Below the pieces are notes generated by a model. It made no database searches. It was not told the DNA's origin and saw nothing but the letters and a program-made list of their open reading frames with translations. A stretch of DNA of 64,000 nt from Inquilinus ginsengisoli_B (GTDB taxonomy: Bacteria > Pseudomonadota > Alphaproteobacteria > DSM-16000 > Inquilinaceae). Location of the stretch: NCBI RefSeq assembly GCF_050434925.1, contig NZ_JBNDJK010000001.1, positions 558,001 to 622,000 on the forward strand, written 5' to 3'. The translations under genes and the position numbers were made by a program. Positions 51,033 to 59,268 of the stretch are shown here, piece by piece; the first letter of the stretch is position 1; each line of letters opens with the position of its first letter.

Positions 51033-52802
51033 CTACAGGATGAAATCCGCAGCCGTCAGGGCGTGCAGACCGTTCAGCTGGATCAGCAGATCCACGGCGC
51101 CGCCATTCACGTTGGCGCGCACGAAGGTGTTGCCGGCGACCTGGATGAAGCCGAGCTCGCCCGGATCGTTCGGGAAGGCCAAGCCGACGAAGGTGAAGGC
51201 TTGGTTGCCGGCTACGAGGGTGTTGGCGTCGATTGCCGACAGGTCGATGAAGTCGACGTCGCCGACCTCGACGAAATCGCCGATCACGTCGGGCGTAGCG
51301 GCCGGCGAGTCGGCCACGCTGGTGAACACGAAGCTGTCGGGGTCCGCCCCGCCGATCAGGAGATCGACCCCGAGGCCGCCGGTGAGCACGTCGACCCCGG
51401 TCCCGCCGAACAGGCTGTCGCTTCCGGCCCCGCCCAGCAGGTCGTCATCGCCGCCGCTTCCAGACAGCACATCGTTGCCGAGGCCGCCGGACAGCACGTT
51501 GTCGGCGAGGTTGCCGATGATGGTGTTGTTCAGATTGTTGCCGAAGCCGCTGATCGCGCCGGCGCCGGTCAGGGTCAGGTTCTCGACCAGCGGGTCCGGA
51601 AGCAGGCTCCAGGTCACCGAGCTCACGATCAGGTCGATGCCGGTGCCGGCCTCGTTCACATTGTCCCCGGCGTTGTCGACGACATAGGTGTCGTTGCCGT
51701 CGCCGCCGCTCATCAGATCGGCACCGGTGCCGCCGTCGAGCCGGTCGGCCCCCTCGCCACCAACCAGGCTGTCATTGCCGCCGAAGCCGAGGAGCGTGTC
51801 GTTGCCGCCCAGGCCGCTCAGCCCATTGGCCACGCTATTGCCCTGAATCAGGTTGTTGAGGGCGTTGCCGGTGCCGAAAACCGCGGCGCCGGTCAGGGTC
51901 AGGTTCTCGACCAGCGGGTCCGGGACGAGGCTCCAGTTGATCGAGCTCTCGACCAGGTCGATGCCGGTGCCGACCTCGTTCACATTGTCGGCGGCGTTGT
52001 CGACAACATAGGTGTCGTTGCCGTCGCCGCCGCTCATCAGATCGGCGCCCGCACCGCCGTCGAGCCGGTCGGCGCCGTCCAGGCCGGCCAGCGAGTTGGC
52101 CGCGGCATTGCCCCGGATGACGTTGCCGAGGGCGTTGCCGATGCCCACCACCGCGGCGCCGAGCAGGGTCAGGTTCTCGACCAGCGGATCGCCGGCGATG
52201 CTGAGGCTGATCGTGCTCTCGACCAGGTCGATGCCGGTGCCGGCCTCGTTGACGTTGTCGCCGACATTGTCGACGACATAGGTGTCGTTGCCGTTGCCGC
52301 CGCTCATCAGGTCGGCGCCGGCGCCGCCGTCGAGCCGGTCGTTGCCCTCGCCACCGTCCAGGCTGTCATTGCCGCCAAGGCCGAGGATGGTGTCGTTGCC
52401 GCCGAGGCCGAACAGGGTGTTGTTCGCGGCATTGCCTGTGATCACATTGCCGAGGGCGTTGCCGACGCCGACGATCGCGGCGCCGGTCAGGGTCAGGTTC
52501 TCGACCAGGGCATCGGCGGCGATGCTGAACGAGACCGAGGCGTTGACCGTGTCGATGCCGGTGCCGCCCTCGTTGACATCGTCGGCGCCGTTGTCGACGA
52601 CATAGATGTCGTTGCCGTTGCCGCCGATCATCGCGTCGGCGCCGAGGCCTCCATTCAGGACATCGTTGCCGTCACCGCCGACCAGCACATCGTTGCCCGA
52701 GAGGCCGAAGAGCGAGTCGTTGCCGCCGCGTCCCCAGATGATGTCGGCGACCGCCGACCCGAACAGGACGTCGTTCAAGGGCGTCCCGAAAATCGCGACC
52801 AT
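51033..52802 (-). CDS. RTX calcium-binding protein with M10-type C-terminal domain
   Basis: A 589-residue protein made of calcium-binding nonapeptides (GGNDSLFGLSGNDVLVGG, GGAGADLMSGGNGNDTYVVD) alternating with four related spacer modules built on NVNEAGTGIDLVESTISLS and DPLVENLTLTGAAVVG. The C-terminal part has DFVEVGDVDFIDLSAIDANT and AFTFVG, ending in ADFIL as a type I secretion signal. It shares this ending with the RTX protein at 12098-14296 (DFVL). It is preceded by a leader of about 310 nt. There is no recognisable enzymatic domain, and no exporter gene is near. Confidence 0.85.
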   Translation of the reverse strand: MVAIFGTPLNDVLFGSAVADIIWGRGGNDSLFGLSGNDVLVGGDGNDVLNGGLGADAMIGGNGNDIYVVDNGADDVNEGGTGIDTVNASVSFSIAADALVENLTLTGAAIVGVGNALGNVITGNAANNTLFGLGGNDTILGLGGNDSLDGGEGNDRLDGGAGADLMSGGNGNDTYVVDNVGDNVNEAGTGIDLVESTISLSIAGDPLVENLTLLGAAVVGIGNALGNVIRGNAAANSLAGLDGADRLDGGAGADLMSGGDGNDTYVVDNAADNVNEVGTGIDLVESSINWSLVPDPLVENLTLTGAAVFGTGNALNNLIQGNSVANGLSGLGGNDTLLGFGGNDSLVGGEGADRLDGGTGADLMSGGDGNDTYVVDNAGDNVNEAGTGIDLIVSSVTWSLLPDPLVENLTLTGAGAISGFGNNLNNTIIGNLADNVLSGGLGNDVLSGSGGDDDLLGGAGSDSLFGGTGVDVLTGGLGVDLLIGGADPDSFVFTSVADSPAATPDVIGDFVEVGDVDFIDLSAIDANTLVAGNQAFTFVGLAFPNDPGELGFIQVAGNTFVRANVNGGAVDLLIQLNGLHALTAADFIL

Positions 52803-53161
52803 GGTGTTCCTCCTCAATGACGTGTCTGAGCGTCGAAGGCGGATGCCGGACAGACGCCACCGCTCGCTTCGCCGGCCGGGCGAAACGGTCCTGCGCGGAC
52901 GCATCCGCGCAGACGCAAGGGCGAAGGGCGCCCTCCAGCAGTCGTGATTGCTCCACAGCGGCGGTCAGCCCGCCTCAGTCCCGCGCAGCAGCTGTATCGG
53001 CACCAGACCCGCAAGTCCGGAGGATCGCACTGCGCGGCCGCATCAGATCTGCTTCGGCGAAGCGCAGGTTTCAGGCCGCGCAACGGAATCCAGATCTGTG
53101 CATATAGTATTATTGCACAATTATAATACCATGCGAATTCTTTTAAGACAAGATGCTAATA
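52803..53161 (-). promoter_or_regulatory. Promoter and long leader of the second RTX gene
   Basis: On the minus strand a -35 TTGTCT (53151-53146), a 17-bp spacer and a -10 TATTAT (53128-53123) lie in AT-rich DNA at the end of the cupin gene. This predicts a leader of about 310 nt. Within the leader a perfect hairpin has arms TGCGCGGA (52892-52899) and TCCGCGCA (52904-52911). A shorter one (TTCGCC/GGCGAA) lies near 52868-52885. No protein-coding gene was seen in this interval. Confidence 0.5.
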
Positions 53162-53692
53162 TTATTTCGAATCTTCGACTTTACCGCGCGTTGCCCGCAC
53201 CTTGTCGGGCAGGCCGTCATGGTCGCCCATCGGGCGCACCGGCACATCATCCCACCAGTCGGTCCGCATCGGCTTCCGCTCCGGATTGCGCGGATAGAAG
53301 ATGCGGTTCTCCGGCTTCGGCGTCTCGCCGACGACCAGCAACCGCACCTCGCTCTCGGTGTTGTTGATGAAGGTATGGCACTGGCCGGTGCCGGCCGGGA
53401 AGCCGACCGAATCGCCGGGCTTGAGCCGGTGCAGCATCCCGTCGAGCCAGGCGTCGGGCGTGCCCTCGAGGACGGTGACGAACTCCTCCTCATGGCTCTC
53501 GGCATGGGGGTAGGAGGTGCGGCGGCCGGGCGGCAGCCGCTCGTGATGGATGCCGATCCGGGTCAGGCCGAAATGCCGGGCGAGGGGCGCGCCGATGCTC
53601 ATCAGCTCGTCGTCACCCTTGTAGTGGCTGTCGTCCGGCCCTTCGATCTCGGTCCAATGCGCGATGCAGGACGGACGGTCGGTCGGTGCCAT
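53162..53692 (-). CDS. Cupin domain-containing protein
   Basis: A 176-residue cupin. The metal-binding core is FGLTRIGIHHERLPPGRRTS and HAESHEEEFVTVLEGTPDAW, followed by LKPGDSVGFPAGTGQCHTF. The His residues and the Glu in EEEF match cupin motif 1 and QCHTF matches motif 2. The C-terminus is basic and unlike the core. The ATG at 53692 precedes APTDRPSCIAHWTE, the usual beginning of this group. Metal and substrate are unknown. It is divergent from the LEA-like lipoprotein gene. Confidence 0.88.
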   Translation of the reverse strand: MAPTDRPSCIAHWTEIEGPDDSHYKGDDELMSIGAPLARHFGLTRIGIHHERLPPGRRTSYPHAESHEEEFVTVLEGTPDAWLDGMLHRLKPGDSVGFPAGTGQCHTFINNTESEVRLLVVGETPKPENRIFYPRNPERKPMRTDWWDDVPVRPMGDHDGLPDKVRATRGKVEDSK

Positions 53693-53789
53693 GCGAAGAT
53701 CCCCGGGCAGCGTGATGATGGCCGAGGCTAGCCGAGCGCCGCCGCCGATGCCATGTCGCTGACAGATTCGCCACCGAGCCTCGGGGACC

Positions 53790-54287
53790 ATGAACCGACA
53801 GACACGCCGACCGATCCACCGCCGCCGCCTCCTTGCCCTCCTGCCCGCAGGCGCCCTCGCCGCCTGCGCCGCGCCCTTCGCCGGGCCGCCGCCGCCCCGG
53901 GTCAGCATCATCGACCTGCGGCCAACGGATGCCACCATGTTCGAGCAGCGCTGGGAGGCGCTGCTGCGGGTCGAGGAGCAGGCCGGCACGGGGTTGCAGA
54001 TCGACGCCATGACAGCGGCGATCGAGATGAACGGGCGGGAGTTCGGCAGCGGCCGGACCGACCGGCCCTTCCTGTTGCCGGCCCGCGGCGAGCGCGAGGT
54101 GTCGGTGCCGATGCGCGGCTCCGGCCTCGGCATGGTCGACCAGTTGGCCACGATCGGCCGCCGCGGCGAGCTGAAATGGCGGGTCGAGGGCGTGTTCCTC
54201 AGCGCCGGCCGCCAGATCCCCTATCAGGGCGAGGGCACGGTGTTCTCGCTGCGCGACACGCTGAGGGACTCGCTGCTGCCGTTCTGA
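53790..54287 (+). CDS. LEA type 2 domain lipoprotein
   Basis: A 165-residue lipoprotein. The N-terminus RPIHRRRLLALLPAGALAAC is a twin-arginine-like signal with a lipobox cysteine. The rest is a LEA_2 (water-stress) beta-sandwich domain: VSIIDLRPTDATMFEQRWEA, IEMNGREFGSGRTDRPFLLP. Such proteins bind lipid or protect against desiccation. The 3' end overlaps the convergent MocR gene by 64 bp. Confidence 0.84.
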   Translation: MNRQTRRPIHRRRLLALLPAGALAACAAPFAGPPPPRVSIIDLRPTDATMFEQRWEALLRVEEQAGTGLQIDAMTAAIEMNGREFGSGRTDRPFLLPARGEREVSVPMRGSGLGMVDQLATIGRRGELKWRVEGVFLSAGRQIPYQGEGTVFSLRDTLRDSLLPF

Positions 54288-55642
54288 ACGCCCAGCACCC
54301 CGCGCAGCCGCGCCAGCGCCTCGGCCAGCTCGGCCCGGCTGCCGGCAGCGGCGAGGCTGAGGCGCAGGCCCTGCGGCGCCTCGCGCGTCACCGCGAAGAC
54401 GTCGGCGGCCACCACCTCGACCCCGGCGGCGAGGCAGCGGGCCGCTGCGGCGCCGGCATCGTCTTGCGGCAGCCAGAGATGCGGGCCGGGCACGAGATCG
54501 GGCGCGGCCAGTCCGGGCAAAGCGCGGCGGGCCTGGCCGTGCCGGGCTGCGATCTCCGCCCGCTGCCAGGCCAGGCGGCGGGCCGCGGTGCCGTCCTCGA
54601 TCCAGCGGCAGGCGACCTCGCCCATCAGCGGCGCCAGCGGCCAGCTGGTGGCGTGGATCTGCCCGGCCAGGTCGCGCACCGGGGCGCAGGCACCGGCGAT
54701 CAGGCCGAAGCGCAGCCCGGCCGCCACGGTCTTGGACAGGCTGGTGACCAGCACGCCTTGCTCCGGCACCAGCGCCACCAGCGGCGGCCGGTCGGCCAGC
54801 GCGCCATAGGCATCGTCCTCGACCAGCCACAGCCCATGGCGCCGGGCGACTGCCGCGATCTCGGCCTGGCGGGCCAGGCCCATCACCGCGCCGGTCGGGT
54901 TCTGCAGGTTCGGCACCAGCACCGCGACCCTGGCGCCGGTGGCGCGGGCGGCGCGGTCCAGCGCCCCGGGCAGAACGCCCTCGCCGTCCATGGCGACGCC
55001 GTGCAGCGGCAGCCGCAGCCAGCGCGCCGCCGCCTTCAGGCCGGGGAAGGCGAGGTCTTCGACCAGCACCGGGTCGCCGGGCGCGCAGAGCTGCAGCAGC
55101 ACCGCGGTCAGCGCTGCCTGGGCCCCGGCGCAGGGCACGACATCGGCCGGCCTGAGATGCAGCCCGCGCGCGGCCAGCCAGGCGGCACCGGCGATCCCGG
55201 CCCGCCGCAGCAGCGCCGGCGAATGATAGGCCAGGGCGGCGTCGATCCGGCCCTCGGCGGCGACCGCGGCCAGGGCGGCGGCGAGGTCGGCGCTGTCCGG
55301 GTCGACCGCCGGGACATTGGTCGACAGGTCGATCGGCGCCGGACCGCCCGGCTCGCCATGGGCTGCCGCGACCGCCTTGAGGCCGAACAGCGCCGCCTCG
55401 CGGCTGGCGGCCAGGACATAGGTGCCGCGCCCGACCTCGCCGGACACGAGGTGCCGCCGCGCCGCCTCGCGATAGGCCTGGGTCACGGTGCTGACGTTCA
55501 GACCAAGCTTCCAGGCCAGGTCGCGATGGGTCGGCAGCCGCTCGCCGGGCCGCAGCTCGCCGGCGGCGATGGCATCGGCCAGCGCCTCGACGATGGCGAG
55601 GTAGCGGACCGGGCTGCGCCCCTCCAGGCTAGGGACCCACAT
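54224..55642 (-). CDS. MocR-type regulator (GntR HTH fused to aminotransferase domain)
   Basis: A 472-residue PLP-dependent MocR protein. The N-terminal GntR wHTH is AIAAGELRPGERLPTHRDLA with SGEVGRGTYVLA. The aminotransferase-like domain has the PLP lysine in VTSLSKTVAAGLRFGLIAG and the NLQNPTG motif. MocR proteins control vitamin B6, GABA, taurine or ectoine genes by sensing PLP-linked amines. The ATG at 55642 places the 15-bp palindrome 3 bp upstream of the start. It is divergent from the threonine dehydratase-like gene, the likely target. Confidence 0.9.
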   Translation of the reverse strand: MWVPSLEGRSPVRYLAIVEALADAIAAGELRPGERLPTHRDLAWKLGLNVSTVTQAYREAARRHLVSGEVGRGTYVLAASREAALFGLKAVAAAHGEPGGPAPIDLSTNVPAVDPDSADLAAALAAVAAEGRIDAALAYHSPALLRRAGIAGAAWLAARGLHLRPADVVPCAGAQAALTAVLLQLCAPGDPVLVEDLAFPGLKAAARWLRLPLHGVAMDGEGVLPGALDRAARATGARVAVLVPNLQNPTGAVMGLARQAEIAAVARRHGLWLVEDDAYGALADRPPLVALVPEQGVLVTSLSKTVAAGLRFGLIAGACAPVRDLAGQIHATSWPLAPLMGEVACRWIEDGTAARRLAWQRAEIAARHGQARRALPGLAAPDLVPGPHLWLPQDDAGAAAARCLAAGVEVVAADVFAVTREAPQGLRLSLAAAGSRAELAEALARLRGVLGVQNGSSESLSVSRSENTVPSP

Positions 55643-55644
55643 TC

Positions 55645-55659
55645 TTGTCTGCCAGACAA
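55645..55659. promoter_or_regulatory. Perfect palindrome between the MocR gene and the dehydratase
   Basis: TTGTCTG-C-CAGACAA, 7-bp perfect arms around a single C. It touches the start of the MocR gene and lies 70 bp before the dehydratase start. This is the natural place for a MocR operator that also represses the regulator's own gene. Confidence 0.65.
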
Positions 55660-55728
55660 TGTCTTCATTGACCCACACAATCCGCTCCGCCGATGCTGAG
55701 GTCAATCCCGACATCGGAGCGCCGACCC

Positions 55729-56685
55729 ATGTTCGACCTGACCGCCCTCGAGGATGCCGCCCGGCTGGTGCACGCGACCATGCCGCCGACCCCGCAATTC
55801 GCCTGGCCGCTGCTGGCCGCGCGCACCGGCTGCGAGGTCTGGGTCAAGCACGAGAACCACACCCCGATCGGCGCCTACAAGGCGCGCAACGGCATCGTCT
55901 TCATCGACGCGCTGCGCCGCCGGCGGCCGGAGATCCGCGGCATCGTCACGGCCACGCGCGGCAACCATGGCCAGAGCCTGCCCTTCGCCGCCCGCGGCAC
56001 CGGCCTGGCCGTCACCGTGGTGGTGCCGCAGGGCAATTCGGTCGAGAAGAACGCCGCCATGCGCGCCTTCGGGGCGGAGCTGGTGGAGCACGGCCGCGAC
56101 TTCGACGAAGCCTACGGCCATGCCAGGCACCTGGCCGAGGAGCGCGGGCTGGAGATGGCGCCGGCCTTCCATCCGGACCTGATGCGCGGCGCCGCCACCT
56201 ATGCGCTGGAGCTGTTCCGGGCGGTGGCCGATCTCGAGACCGTCTATGTGCCGATCGGCATGGGGTCGGGCATCAGCGGCCTGATCCGCACCCGCGACCT
56301 GCTGGGCCTGAAGACCCGGATCGTCGGTGTGGTCTCGACCGAGGCGCCGGCGATGGCGCTGTCGTTCGAGACCGGGCGGGTGGTGACGACCGAGACCGCG
56401 CAGACCTTCGCCGACGGCATGGCCTGCCGGGTGCCGGACCCGGCCGCCTTCGCCATTGTCCGGGCCGGTGTCGAGCGAGTCCTGCGGGTGACCGACGACG
56501 AGATTGCCACGGCCTTGCGTGCGTATTGGACCGATACCCACAACCTGGCCGAGGGCGCCGGCGCGGCGGGCCTGGCGGCGCTGCTGCAGGAGCGCAAAAA
56601 GATGCAAGGCAAGCGCGTCGGCCTGATCCTGACCGGCGGCAACATCGATTTGGCAGTGGCCAGACGGGTGCTGGCGGAGGGTTAG
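55729..56685 (+). CDS. PLP-dependent threonine dehydratase-like protein
   Basis: A 318-residue fold-type II PLP enzyme of the threonine/serine dehydratase group. The PLP lysine is in TPIGAYKARNG (family S-x-K-x-R pattern with Ala-Tyr), the phosphate-binding glycine loop is GMGSGISGL. EGAGAAGLAALL and the final LTGGNIDLAVARRVLAEG are typical. EutB-type hydroxyectoine dehydratases belong to this group and are often controlled by MocR regulators, so this is one possibility; plain threonine dehydratase is the other. The ATG at 55729 is downstream of the shared operator. Confidence 0.9.
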   Translation: MFDLTALEDAARLVHATMPPTPQFAWPLLAARTGCEVWVKHENHTPIGAYKARNGIVFIDALRRRRPEIRGIVTATRGNHGQSLPFAARGTGLAVTVVVPQGNSVEKNAAMRAFGAELVEHGRDFDEAYGHARHLAEERGLEMAPAFHPDLMRGAATYALELFRAVADLETVYVPIGMGSGISGLIRTRDLLGLKTRIVGVVSTEAPAMALSFETGRVVTTETAQTFADGMACRVPDPAAFAIVRAGVERVLRVTDDEIATALRAYWTDTHNLAEGAGAAGLAALLQERKKMQGKRVGLILTGGNIDLAVARRVLAEG

Positions 56686-56695
56686 GGACGCGAGG

Positions 56696-56953
56696 CTACG
56701 GCCGGCGTCGCCGCCCGGCCAGGAGGACCTCGGGCTCGCCGTCCCCGGCCAGCTCCCGGCAGCGGGTCACCTCGGGCGAGGTCCAGCGCTGCGACCACCG
56801 GGCCTGCTCGGCATGGTCGGAGGGCATGTCCCAGGCGCTGGCGGTGGCCCGCGCCTCGATCTCGCTTCCGGCCCGGACGATCAGCACCGACCGGGTCTCG
56901 CCGCGCCAGCTCTCGTCGTTCCAGTCGCGTGGATACAGCTTGTAGAATGCCAT
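56696..56953 (-). CDS. Hypothetical protein
   Basis: An 85-residue soluble protein of unknown function. The N-terminus MAFYKLYPRDWNDESWRGE is unusually rich in aromatic residues, and the C-terminus is basic (LLAGRRRRP). A GGAAGAG site precedes the ATG at 56953. An upstream in-frame ATG at 56992 would add 13 residues. It lies 35 bp downstream of another small gene, so the two may be cotranscribed. Confidence 0.6.
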   Translation of the reverse strand: MAFYKLYPRDWNDESWRGETRSVLIVRAGSEIEARATASAWDMPSDHAEQARWSQRWTSPEVTRCRELAGDGEPEVLLAGRRRRP

Positions 56954-56988
56954 CGGTCTCTTCCGGCTCGGCAACCCCTTGCTGTCCG

Positions 56989-57234
56989 TCAACGGCGTTC
57001 CTTCGGCGCCGGACCTCGGTGGGCGGCAGCCGCCTCCTCGAGCTCACGGGCCGCCTGCAGCGAGATCGCATGCATGGTCATGTTGCCGCGCCGGGCATAG
57101 CGTTCGGCATCCTGGCGCGCCTCGCGGGCCTGGCGCTCCGCCGCCTTCAACGTCCCCGGGTCCTTGCCATACGCCGGGAGGCGGATCTCACCTGCCGTCA
57201 TGTCGAGATATCCTTGTTGTTCACTCATCAGCAT
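56989..57234 (-). CDS. Hypothetical small helical protein
   Basis: An 81-residue charged protein. The middle is a long amphipathic helix (LKAAERQAREARQDAERYAR) and the end is basic (APKERR). No signal or domain was recognised. The first ATG is at 57234 and a second at 57228 is equally possible; a GAGG site suits the second better. It is divergent from the gene at 57574. Confidence 0.55.
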   Translation of the reverse strand: MLMSEQQGYLDMTAGEIRLPAYGKDPGTLKAAERQAREARQDAERYARRGNMTMHAISLQAARELEEAAAAHRGPAPKERR

Positions 57235-57573
57235 GGCCTCGCCACCCCAGCTTGGCCAGATAATATTTCGAAATGACCGGCCATGGCCTCGGCAGCCGCC
57301 AATTTCCAGAGCGTGGTCGAAAAATCAAACTGCAGCAGCAATCAACGGCGTCTTGAGATATACCTGAAGACACCAAGGCAGGCGATTTTTGCAGACACGA
57401 TCTGGGATTCGTTCTAGACTGCCTCTTCTCGGTATTTATTGAAAGCCCGATGCGCCAGAGTGCCCGTGGCGACGGAGCGCACTTGCAGTCGCACGCGTCC
57501 TCTCGGTTCCGGCCGCGACGCGATGAGCGGGCCGGCTCTTACCGCGCCCCCTGCCGGGCGCAGAAATGCAGGA
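57235..57573. other. Intergenic region without a recognised gene
   Basis: It is less GC-rich than its surroundings. A 10-bp palindrome ATTTCGAAAT lies at 57265-57274 and AT-rich patches occur near 57410-57445, suitable for promoters of the two divergent small genes. No RNA gene or repeat was recognised. Confidence 0.5.
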
Positions 57574-57819
57574 ATGACCCACACCCGATATTCCGTTGGC
57601 AACACCGTCTACATCTGGCGGCGGCCCAGCCCCAGCTCCGCGATCGCCGGCGCCTACAAGGTGGTGGCGCATTACCCGAGCGAATCCTCCGGCCGGCTCT
57701 ACCGGGTGCGCAGCATGCTCGGGACCGAGGAGCGCATGGTGCCCGAGGCCGATCTCTCCGAGGTGCCGCGCAGCACCGACGCAGTGGAACGCACCCCGCG
57801 CAAGCAGCGCAGCGCCTGA
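57574..57819 (+). CDS. Hypothetical protein
   Basis: An 81-residue protein of unknown function, beginning MTHTRYSVGNTVYIWRRPSP. The sequence AYKVVAHYPSESSGRLYRVR and the basic tail suggest a small beta-barrel or DNA- or RNA-binding fold, but no domain is recognised. GCAGGA before the ATG is a weak ribosome site. It precedes the cysteine-cluster gene by 11 bp. Confidence 0.6.
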   Translation: MTHTRYSVGNTVYIWRRPSPSSAIAGAYKVVAHYPSESSGRLYRVRSMLGTEERMVPEADLSEVPRSTDAVERTPRKQRSA

Positions 57820-57830
57820 TCGGGGCCGAG

Positions 57831-58139
57831 ATGGGCGAGATGTCCCGCGCCGGGGCCGAAGCGTTCGACTGCCAGGCCTGCGGCGCCTGCTGTGCCTTTT
57901 CCCGCGACTGGCCGCGCTTCTGGACCGAGAGCGAGGCGGAGATCGAGCGCGTTCCCCAGCGCTACCGGGACGATGCCCGGATGCGCTGCGACGGCGACCG
58001 CTGCTCCGCCCTGGAAGGCGAGATCGGCCGCTCCACCCGCTGTGTGGTCTATGCCGACCGGCCGGTGGTCTGCCGCGACTGCGTGCCGGGCGACGACGCC
58101 TGCCGGATCGCCCGGGCCGCGGTGGGGCTGGCGGCGTGA
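57831..58139 (+). CDS. YkgJ family cysteine cluster protein
   Basis: A 102-residue protein with the YkgJ cluster: CQACGACCAF near residue 14, CDGDRCSALEGEIG and CVVYADRPVVCRDCVPG. The eight-cysteine pattern binds iron or zinc in this family; the function is unknown. The GTG start of the next gene overlaps its stop (GTGA at 58136-58139). An alternative ATG is 9 bp downstream. Confidence 0.86.
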   Translation: MGEMSRAGAEAFDCQACGACCAFSRDWPRFWTESEAEIERVPQRYRDDARMRCDGDRCSALEGEIGRSTRCVVYADRPVVCRDCVPGDDACRIARAAVGLAA

Positions 58140-58585
58140 GCGCGCCGGCTGATCAGGCGACACCGCTCCGCCTGGCTCCGGCGAGCTCCGATCTGAGAGC
58201 GCTGCGGCACGCCGCGGAGGCCGGCGATGCGACCGCGCAATACAATCTCGGCGTGATCAGCGACAGCCGCCTCGACGACAACGGCTACACCATCCCCGGC
58301 GACCGGGCCGAGGCGCTGCGCTGGCTGCTGCTGGCCGCCGGCAACGGCCTGCCGCGCGCCCAGCTGCGGCTGGCCGAGCTCTATGCCGACAGCCCACCGC
58401 TGTCGGGCGACCAGGTCCGCGCCGGTGCCTGGTTCCTGGTGGCCGCGGCACGGGCGACCGGTGCCGAGCGCGCTGCGGCCGCGGCCGGATACCGGAGCCT
58501 GGCCGCCCGGCTCAGCCCCGGCCGCAGGACCAAGGCCTGCGGCCTGGCGAACCGCCTGGCGGCAACGCTGGGATCCCGTCGCTGA
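58136..58585 (+). CDS. Sel1-like repeat protein
   Basis: A 149-residue protein with Sel1/TPR-like repeats: LRHAAEAGDATAQYNLGVIS and ALRWLLLAAGNGLPRAQLRL. Start codon is GTG at 58136, which overlaps the stop of the YkgJ gene, so it is translationally coupled. Sel1 proteins mediate protein interactions in signalling. No signal peptide is visible, so it may act in the cytoplasm. Confidence 0.78.
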   Translation: MSAPADQATPLRLAPASSDLRALRHAAEAGDATAQYNLGVISDSRLDDNGYTIPGDRAEALRWLLLAAGNGLPRAQLRLAELYADSPPLSGDQVRAGAWFLVAAARATGAERAAAAAGYRSLAARLSPGRRTKACGLANRLAATLGSRR

Positions 58586-58649
58586 GGCCAGGCCCCCGAG
58601 ACCACGAGTGACTGCCGGCGAGAGAGCCTTCGGGTATCCTAGCGGCGAG

Positions 58650-59243
58650 ATGACGACCCGAATCCCGACCTCCGCCCTGCTCGACGGCCTGCTGCGTGAC
58701 GCCGATGCCGAGCGAGTAACCCTGCGCTGGCTGGTGGACCGGCTGGGCGACCGCTCCTTCGGCCTGGTCATGCTGCTGCTGGCGCTGCTCGGGGCGATGC
58801 CGGGCGCGTCCGCCATCGTCGCCCCGCTGCTGGCCATCCTGGCGGTGCAGATGATGCTGGGCCATGCCGGCCCGGCCTTCCCCCGCCGCGTCGCCGAGCG
58901 CAGCGTGCGCACCGAGGGGCTGGCGCGCACCCTCGGCCGCGCCGTGCCGGTGCTGCGCGCCATCGAGGGCTTCTTCCATCCGCGCTGGCCGATGCCGTTC
59001 GAGGCGGCGAAGCGGGTGGTCGGCCCGGTGGTGCTGCTGCTCGGCCTGCTGCTGCTGGCCCCGATCCCCCTGAGCAACGTCCCGCCGGCCCTGGCGATCG
59101 CCCTGCTGGCCATCGCCTATCTGGAGGAGGACGGCATCCTGCTCTGCATCGCCCTCGCCGCCTCCGCCCTGCTGCTCGCCATCGCCGCCGGTGCCGTCTG
59201 GCAGGCGATGGGCGAGCTGGGCTGGGTAAGGGGGTTCTTCTGA
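58650..59243 (+). CDS. ExoD family protein (second copy)
   Basis: A 197-residue ExoD-family membrane protein. WLVDRLGDRSFGLVMLLLAL near residues 27-46 and PIPLSNVPPALAIALLAIAY in the C-terminal membrane pair are the family marks. It differs clearly from the protein at 29299-29979, which is 29 residues longer at the N-terminus. The ATG at 58650 has GGCGAG just upstream. Exopolysaccharide or alkali-tolerance role inferred from family only. Confidence 0.85.
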   Translation: MTTRIPTSALLDGLLRDADAERVTLRWLVDRLGDRSFGLVMLLLALLGAMPGASAIVAPLLAILAVQMMLGHAGPAFPRRVAERSVRTEGLARTLGRAVPVLRAIEGFFHPRWPMPFEAAKRVVGPVVLLLGLLLLAPIPLSNVPPALAIALLAIAYLEEDGILLCIALAASALLLAIAAGAVWQAMGELGWVRGFF

Positions 59244-59268
59244 GATATCGAGGAAAGCGACAGCTATC

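Noticed and set aside
57414..57672. Small minus-strand open frames in the 57.2-57.6 kb interval
   Set aside because: They overlap the start of the better-supported plus-strand gene, lack ribosome sites and have no coding bias.
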